Assembly: GCA_050698355.1 (NCBI GenBank)
Contig: JBOHBN010000324.1
Span: 1-35,195 of the forward strand
Length of the DNA stretch: 35,195 bases
Reading direction: 5' to 3'
Origin: JBOHBN01 sp050698355
GTDB lineage: Bacteria; Actinomycetota; Actinomycetes; Streptosporangiales; WHST01
A program made the position numbers and the translations under genes. The notes beneath the pieces were generated by a model. The model did no database searches. It worked only from the letters and a program-made list of their open reading frames with translations, and was not told the origin of the DNA. Below are positions 31,105-35,195 of the stretch, one piece after another. The first letter of the stretch is position 1. Each line of letters starts with the position of its first letter.

Positions 31105-31116
31105 ATCTCCAGGATA
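31104..31116 (-). promoter_or_regulatory. -10 element for a leaderless pdxS transcript
   Basis: On the minus strand TATCCT occupies plus 31111-31116, exactly -12 to -7 relative to the A of the pdxS ATG (31104). It fits the TANNNT actinobacterial -10 consensus and implies transcription starting at the start codon. The -35 region (GTAAAG, 17 bp upstream) is weak. Confidence 0.4.
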
Positions 31117-31184
31117 TCCCGCCGCGGTGGCGTCTTTACGCTCCGGGCGAAAAGTTGGCGTCGTGCGTCCGGGCTCGTCGGACG

Positions 31185-31739
31185 TCAGCGGGTGACGAGG
31201 TCGCGTGGGGTGACGTCGACCGGATAGGGCAGCTGCGCGTGGAAGGTCTCGTCGCCGGTGACGGTGGCGACCTCGGCGTACGCGCCGTCGCGCAGCTCCC
31301 AGACGATGAGCGACGGTACGTCGGGGTCGACCACCCAGTAGGAGGGACAGCGAGCGGCCTCGAGCCTCGAATGCTTGACCATGAGGTCGAAGCGGCGGGT
31401 GCTCGGCGAGAGCACCTCGACCGCGAGCAACGGAGCAGTCGGCAGATCCTTCTCGGTCAGGTCGGCATACCGGGCCACCAGTATGTCCGGAATCATCACG
31501 GTGTCGTCGGCGAGCGTGACGTCGAACGGCGCCGGCAGCACTTCGAAGTCCTTGCTCGGGCGCGCCTGCTCCAGCAACAGGATCAGCCGCATGACCGCCC
31601 GCTGGTGCAGCGAGCTCATCGACGGGCTCACGATCAGGATCCCGTCGATGAGCTCGTAGCGGTGCCCGTCATCGGGCATCGCCTCGAGGTCCGCTCGGGT
31701 GAACGGCCCGCTGAACGGAAGCGTCGTCACAGCACTCAT
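31185..31739 (-). CDS. Uma2-family (DUF820) restriction-endonuclease-fold protein
   Basis: A 184-residue protein of the Uma2 family with a PD-(D/E)xK-like fold. The family motifs are present: DDGHRYELIDGILIVSPSMS near residues 23-42, VMIPDILVARY (PD), and LLAVEVLSPSTRRFDLMVKHSRLEAARCPSYWVVDPD, where the Glu of EVLSPST completes the predicted active site. These proteins are often duplicated and of unknown role, with suggested links to mobile DNA. ATG 31739 has a GGGGG stretch 4 bases upstream. It is 80 bp upstream of pdxS and divergent from the aminotransferase gene. Confidence 0.88.
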   Translation of the reverse strand: MSAVTTLPFSGPFTRADLEAMPDDGHRYELIDGILIVSPSMSSLHQRAVMRLILLLEQARPSKDFEVLPAPFDVTLADDTVMIPDILVARYADLTEKDLPTAPLLAVEVLSPSTRRFDLMVKHSRLEAARCPSYWVVDPDVPSLIVWELRDGAYAEVATVTGDETFHAQLPYPVDVTPRDLVTR

Positions 31740-31837
31740 CGTGCCCCCTTTTCCGCATGCGGTCCATCGCGGCAGCGCGTAGGCTCCTCGCCGCCGTTAT
31801 CCACAGCCGGAACTCGTGGCAGAGTGAGGCCGTGGAC

Positions 31838-32905
31838 GTGACTTCAGGACCCCGTTTCCGCGACTCGCTGGCGACGCTGCCCGGCTACAAGCCGGGCAGG
31901 CAGGCGCGCGCGGCCGACGGCACCGCTTACAAGCTGTCGAGCAACGAGACGCCGCTGGGCCCGCTGCCCGGTGTGCTCGACGCGATCGCCCACGCGGCGA
32001 GCGAGGCCAACAGATACCCCGACAACGGCGCGGTCGAGCTCACGAACCGCATCGCCGACAGGTTCGGCGTGCCGGTCGAGCACGTCGCGGTCGGTTGCGG
32101 TTCGGTCGGTGTGACCGAGCAGTTGCTGCTCGCTGCCGCCGGACCCGGCGACGAGGTCGTATACGCGTGGCGGTCGTTCGAGGCGTACCCGGTGCTCGCG
32201 CAGCTCGCCGGCGCGGAGAGCGTCCGAGCGCCGCTCGCCGACGAGACACACGACCTGGACGCGCTCGCCGCGGCGGTCACCGACAGGACCCGCGCGGTGT
32301 TCGTGTGCAACCCGAACAACCCGACGGGCACGGTGGTGCACGAGGACGCGCTCACGCGCTTCCTCGACCGGATGCCGCCGGACGTGCTCGTCGTGCTCGA
32401 CGAGGCCTACCGCGAGTTCGTCCGCGACGAACGCGTGCCGGACGGGCTGGATCTCTACCGGGACCGGCCGAACGTATGCGTGCTGCGTACGTTCTCCAAG
32501 GCGTACGGGCTGGCGGGCCTGCGGGTGGGCTTCGTGGTCGGGCACGAGCCGGTCGCAGCCGCGGTGCGCAAGACCATGCTGCCGTTCACCGTGTCCACGG
32601 TCGCGCAGGCGGCCGCCGTGGCGTCGCTCGACGCCGAGGACGAGCTGCTCGCCCGCGTCGCGGACGTGGTCGCCGAGCGCACCCGGGTACGCGACGCGTT
32701 GCTCTCGTACGGCTACCCGGTGCCGCCCACAGAGGGCAACTTCGTCTGGCTGCGGCTCGGCGACCGTACGTCCGACTTCGCCGCCGCGTGTGAGGCCGAG
32801 GGTGTCTCGGTGCGCCCGTTCGCCGGTGAGGGCGCTCGGATCACCGTCGCCGAGCCGGAGGCAGGCGACCGGCTTCTCAAGGTTGCGCGGGGCTTTCAGC
32901 AGTAG
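31838..32905 (+). CDS. HisC-like aminotransferase (histidinol-phosphate or aromatic)
   Basis: A 355-residue fold-type I PLP enzyme of the HisC family. It has LSSNETPLGPLPGV, ANRYPDNGAVELT, CNPNNPTG, DEAYREFV and the PLP lysine Lys221 in TFSKAYGLAGLRVGF. It may be histidinol-phosphate aminotransferase or the actinobacterial phenylalanine/aromatic aminotransferase; no other his genes lie nearby, which favours the aromatic type. GTG 31838 has GAGG 8 bases upstream; GTG 31832 and a longer frame to 31757 are open. The 3' end overlaps the convergent MFS gene by 29 bases. It needs PLP, made by the nearby pdxST products. Confidence 0.9.
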   Translation: MTSGPRFRDSLATLPGYKPGRQARAADGTAYKLSSNETPLGPLPGVLDAIAHAASEANRYPDNGAVELTNRIADRFGVPVEHVAVGCGSVGVTEQLLLAAAGPGDEVVYAWRSFEAYPVLAQLAGAESVRAPLADETHDLDALAAAVTDRTRAVFVCNPNNPTGTVVHEDALTRFLDRMPPDVLVVLDEAYREFVRDERVPDGLDLYRDRPNVCVLRTFSKAYGLAGLRVGFVVGHEPVAAAVRKTMLPFTVSTVAQAAAVASLDAEDELLARVADVVAERTRVRDALLSYGYPVPPTEGNFVWLRLGDRTSDFAAACEAEGVSVRPFAGEGARITVAEPEAGDRLLKVARGFQQ

Positions 32906-34109
32906 CGGGCTGCACGACCGGTTTTTCGGGTGCAGGCGTCGGTGACCGGCGTAGGAGCAGGAACCCTCCGCACCCGATGACCACCACGGCGAGCGTCCCG
33001 ATCAGCAGCCGGTAGTCGACGACGGTGATGAGGATCGCACCGAGCCCGATCGACAGCGTCTGCGGTGCGCCGAGCACGACCTCCGTCGCGGTGCCGACCC
33101 TGCCCAGCAACCGGTTCGGTGTGCTGCGCTGGACCAGCGTGTAGAGCCCCACGAGGATCCACGGCAGCCCGGCACCCGCGACGATGATGCCCGCGGCGAC
33201 CGCCGCGAGGTGGGAGAACACGCAGAGCGCATCCCCCAGCGCGAACAGCACGAGTCCGAGCGCGACGGTGGCCTGCTCGCCGAGCTTGCGTACGACACGC
33301 GCGGCGGTGAGCCCACCCGCGATCGCGCCGACACCCTGCAGGCTCAACAGGACCCCGAGGAAGGACGGCGGGCGGTGCAGGCCCTGGTCGACGACGGCGA
33401 AGAACGCGGTCTCGGTGAAGCCGACGACGAGCAGCGCTACGCCGCAGGTCAGCACTACCCGGCGTAACGGCGACGTTCCGAACAGGTGCCGAATCCCGGC
33501 TGTCATCTCGACGGCGAAATGATGCTCGGACGACTCGGGCGGGCTCTCGCGGAGCTTGAGCACGGCGAGCGTCCCGGCGCCCAGGACGAACGTGGCGATG
33601 TCCAACAGAACCACGCTGTGCCCGCCGAACGCCGCGAAGAGTCCCGCCCCTGCGAGGGGCGCGACGAGCCGCAGGCCCTCCCGCATGGTCTGGATCACGC
33701 CGTTCGCGGACGCCAGCTGCCGTTCGGCCAGCATCACCTTCAGCACGCCGTTCACTGCGGCGTCGTTCAGGATCAGCGCGATGCCGTACAGGAACGACAC
33801 CGCATAGACGATCCACACGTCGCCGGGATCTTCGACAAGCAGTAGCGGCACGATGGCCGCCGCGCAGGACAGGTTGAGCGCGATGAGGAACGGCCGGCGC
33901 CTCACCTTGTCGACCACGACCCCGAAGAACGGCGCGATGATCGACGGTGCCGCGATCAGCAGGATGTTGAGACCGGCGAGCGCGTTGCTGCCGGTGAGGC
34001 TCTTCACCCAGATGCCGTTCGCCAGGAGCAGCGCGCGGTCGCCGAACATGGTGAGGGTCAGGGCGAGCAGCAGTAACCGGAAGTCCCCGCGCCGCAGCAG
34101 GTCACGCAT
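32877..34109 (-). CDS. MFS exporter (macrolide/multidrug-type)
   Basis: A 410-residue, twelve-segment MFS protein of the enterobactin/macrolide-efflux-like group. It begins LLRRGDFRLLLLALTLTMFGDRALL, has the MFS loop motif VVVDKVRRRPFLI between segments two and three and ANGVIQTMREGLRLVAPLAG in the first half. The Pro-rich C-terminal tail is cytosolic. ATG 34109 overlaps the regulator stop by 8 bases (ATGCGTGA), so both are expressed together and the regulator probably controls this exporter. Substrate unknown. The last 29 bases overlap the aminotransferase gene tail to tail, so no separate terminator exists. Confidence 0.9.
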   Translation of the reverse strand: MRDLLRRGDFRLLLLALTLTMFGDRALLLANGIWVKSLTGSNALAGLNILLIAAPSIIAPFFGVVVDKVRRRPFLIALNLSCAAAIVPLLLVEDPGDVWIVYAVSFLYGIALILNDAAVNGVLKVMLAERQLASANGVIQTMREGLRLVAPLAGAGLFAAFGGHSVVLLDIATFVLGAGTLAVLKLRESPPESSEHHFAVEMTAGIRHLFGTSPLRRVVLTCGVALLVVGFTETAFFAVVDQGLHRPPSFLGVLLSLQGVGAIAGGLTAARVVRKLGEQATVALGLVLFALGDALCVFSHLAAVAAGIIVAGAGLPWILVGLYTLVQRSTPNRLLGRVGTATEVVLGAPQTLSIGLGAILITVVDYRLLIGTLAVVVIGCGGFLLLRRSPTPAPEKPVVQPATAESPAQP

Positions 34110-34731
34110 CGCCTGGTCTTTCCTCTCGTCCTGGTGGCTCGATCGGGAAGCCGGCGGCGAAGAACCACACCGGACGCGAGCCTTCCGGGCGCTCCGCGGG
34201 GTCGCGGAGCCTGTTCAGGTAAGGACGGATCACGGCGAGCAGCTGTTGGCTCACCGCATCCAGCTCCGCTGGCGTCATGTACGTGGCCATATCGCCGACC
34301 ATCGCGGCCTCCGACCACTCCGGGCCGTAGTCGTCCGCGTGGTCGAGGTAGTGATAGAGGCGCTTGATGTTCCGCTCTGCCATCACGCGCTCCAACTGGT
34401 CAGCCGCGGCGCGCGTCTCCTGCGGTGCGCTCGGGCCGGCCCGCCAGCGCCGACCCTCCATCGCCGCGCGCCACGGCCGCTGCCGCCCGGTGCCACCCTC
34501 GGCCTCCTCGACGTAGCCGTACTTGGCGAGAGTCCGGAGATGGAAGGAACAGTTCGCCGGGGTCTCGCCCAGCGCGTCCCCGCACTGCGTCGCGGTCAGC
34601 GGCCCGCGTAGCTGGAGCAGCTCCAGCAGCCGCAGCCGCAGCGGGTGTGCCAACGCCCGCATCGCGAACGGGTCGGTCAGGTCGCGGATCGGCCACTGGC
34701 CGCTGCCTTCTGGTTCTTCGCGCTCAGCCAT
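34102..34731 (-). CDS. ArsR-like winged-helix transcriptional regulator
   Basis: A 209-residue regulator with an N-terminal winged HTH: MRALAHPLRLRLLELLQLRG, ATQCGDALGETPANCSFHLR and TLAKYGYVEEAEGGTGRQRPW, the ArsR/HTH_20 pattern. The C-terminal helical part has no clear function. ATG 34731 is preferred because TACCCT lies exactly at -12 to -7 inside the palindrome TCGAAAG-GGTA-CTTTCGA, and no ribosome site is present, so a leaderless, self-controlled transcript is likely. ATG 34776, overlapping the small ORF's stop by ATGA, would add 15 residues. It overlaps the downstream MFS gene, its probable target. Confidence 0.88.
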   Translation of the reverse strand: MAEREEPEGSGQWPIRDLTDPFAMRALAHPLRLRLLELLQLRGPLTATQCGDALGETPANCSFHLRTLAKYGYVEEAEGGTGRQRPWRAAMEGRRWRAGPSAPQETRAAADQLERVMAERNIKRLYHYLDHADDYGPEWSEAAMVGDMATYMTPAELDAVSQQLLAVIRPYLNRLRDPAERPEGSRPVWFFAAGFPIEPPGREERPGDA

Positions 34732-34732
34732 G

Positions 34733-34750
34733 TCGAAAGGGTACTTTCGA
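34733..34750 (-). promoter_or_regulatory. Leaderless promoter/operator of the ArsR-like gene
   Basis: The palindrome TCGAAAG-GGTA-CTTTCGA (34733-34750) contains TACCCT on the minus strand (plus 34738-34743), placed exactly at -12 to -7 of ATG 34731. A nearly identical 21 bp block, ending at the ATG of another frame, occurs at 34953-34973. It is a likely operator for the ArsR-like protein. Confidence 0.55.
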
Positions 34751-34772
34751 GCCTCTGATGCGAGAGCAGCCG

Positions 34773-34955
34773 TCATGCTCCGAGCCGCGCTCGGGCAAGC
34801 GCCGCCTCGGCCACCGTCACCGGCGTCGGTACGGCCCTCAGTTGTTCCGGGTCCTCGACGAGTCTGTGCCGCCGGACGCGGCGACGGGGGATCCACCGCC
34901 GCACGCTGGTACGTCGGGGGAACCCCGCCCGAGGGAGTCTTCCTGAATAGAGCAT
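34773..34955 (-). CDS. Small ORF behind a duplicated promoter, unknown protein
   Basis: A 60-residue frame starts at ATG 34955 and stops at 34773-34775. Its reading begins LYSGRLPRAG, is very Arg-rich in the first half (RRWIPRRRVRRHRL) and ends VTVAEAALARARLGA. I recognise no family. Support comes from its control region: TACTCT at -12 to -7 of the ATG, TTGCGA 17 bp further up, and a 21 bp block shared with the ArsR promoter. Against it, third codon positions are less G/C-rich than in its neighbours. Its stop overlaps an alternative ATG of the regulator. It may be a leader peptide, a small protein or a decayed gene. Confidence 0.35.
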   Translation of the reverse strand: MLYSGRLPRAGFPRRTSVRRWIPRRRVRRHRLVEDPEQLRAVPTPVTVAEAALARARLGA

Positions 34956-34956
34956 G

Positions 34957-34973
34957 TCGAAAGAGTACTTTCG
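34957..34973 (-). promoter_or_regulatory. Second copy of the leaderless promoter/operator
   Basis: CGAAAG-AGTA-CTTTCG (34958-34973) repeats the ArsR-gene operator with one changed base. On the minus strand TACTCT (plus 34962-34967) is a -10 at the leaderless position for ATG 34955, and TTGCGA (plus 34985-34990) is a -35 17 bp upstream. The -35 lies inside the large palindrome that adjoins this site. Confidence 0.55.
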
Positions 34974-35017
34974 CAACTATCCTTTCGCAAGGGTAATTGC
35001 GAAAGGATAGTTGCGAA
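34970..35017. repeat. Perfect 21+6+21 bp palindrome with four TTCGCAA boxes
   Basis: The arms at 34970-34990 and 34997-35017 are perfectly complementary over 21 bp around a 6-base loop GGGTAA. Each arm holds two TTCGCAA/TTGCGAA boxes 14 bp apart (CTTTCGCAA from 34968 and 34982; TTGCGAAAG from 34997 and TTGCGAA from 35011). It lies 22 bases after the stop of the gene entering from the right, so could be its terminator, and also overlaps the -35 of the small ORF promoter, so could be a multi-site operator. Confidence 0.8.
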
Positions 35018-35039
35018 TGTGGTTGGGTACACGCCCCGG

Positions 35040-35195
35040 TTACGGGAGGGTCAGCCAGCCGGTGCGCACGCGCCAGTGCCTCCCGGCGCGCAGGTGCGCC
35101 ACCACCGCCCGTTCCAGCGTGCTGCTCTGCGGCAGCTGGTCGATGGGCTGGTCGGTGCGCCGGAACACGAACTCCAGCACGGACCGGTCGCCGGG
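35040..35195 (-). CDS. Unidentified protein, C-terminal 51 residues
   Basis: The minus-strand frame is open from the right edge to TAA at 35042-35040. It reads LEFVFRRTDQPIDQLPQSST in its first part and ends WRVRTGWLTLP. Codons are strongly G/C-ending at the third position, as in the real genes of the window, so it is probably coding. I do not recognise the family. The palindrome at 34970-35017 follows its stop by 22 bases. Confidence 0.6.
   Translation of the reverse strand, partial: PGDRSVLEFVFRRTDQPIDQLPQSSTLERAVVAHLRAGRHWRVRTGWLTLP

Noticed and set aside
1..35195. CRISPR arrays, tRNA or rRNA genes, insertion sequences
   Set aside because: No regularly spaced repeat-spacer pattern, no cloverleaf with CCA-adjacent arms and no transposase-like protein was found on reading through both strands.

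Overview
The window is dense, high-GC DNA (many GTG starts, G/C-rich third codon positions, frequent GTAC motifs) from an actinomycete. A mycothiol-dependent maleylpyruvate isomerase-type protein, a Tat-lipoprotein sugar-binding protein with no ATPase beside it, several leaderless start codons and pdxS/pdxT all fit that group. The genus cannot be fixed from sequence alone. No tRNA, rRNA, CRISPR array, transposase or prophage was seen, so this looks like ordinary chromosome rich in catabolic genes.

Layout. 1-4271: the 3' end of a Y-family DNA polymerase gene, a VapB/VapC-type toxin-antitoxin pair, a YfcE-like phosphoesterase, a DksA/TraR zinc-finger protein, an MDMPI-fold protein, and a coupled 3-hydroxybutyrate dehydrogenase / alpha-beta hydrolase pair. 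4276-9325 (minus strand): an operon of a fumarylacetoacetate-hydrolase-family enzyme, L-fuconate dehydratase and LutA-LutB-LutC, with a divergent XRE regulator (9463-10674). The operon appears to take L-fuconate down to pyruvate, with LutABC oxidising the L-lactate released by the last cleavage. 10677-15190: an M20 amidohydrolase, a drug-type ABC exporter pair and an ACS-type MFS transporter. 15210-20664 (minus): an autoregulated LacI-type regulator, lipoprotein sugar-binding protein, two permeases and a sulfatase without a signal peptide, suggesting uptake and intracellular desulfation of a sulfated sugar. 20842-22610: a divergent AraC regulator / PhyH dioxygenase pair. 22735-25675: a methyltransferase and an aconitase whose usual GSC cysteine is a serine. 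25818-27796: a six-bladed Asp-box propeller with a MoaD/ThiS-like GG-ended protein, then gluconokinase. 27890-31739 (minus): a holin-family membrane protein, then the overlapping operon pdxS-pdxT-LMW phosphatase-fructosamine kinase, and a Uma2 protein. 31838-35195: HisC-like aminotransferase, an MFS exporter with its ArsR-like regulator, a small ORF, a striking palindromic control region and the 3' end of an unidentified gene.

The strongest non-coding signals are (a) three 52-58 bp inverted repeats with conserved GTGATCATGAA ends and variable hairpin cores, each lying exactly between convergent genes and sometimes supplying their stop codons; (b) a duplicated 21 bp leaderless promoter/operator module beside a perfect 21+6+21 bp palindrome at 34970-35017; and (c) a LacI operator overlapping the lacI promoter. 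The most testable system-level ideas are the fuconate-to-lactate-to-pyruvate operon and the linkage of PLP synthase to a ribulosamine-repair pair.
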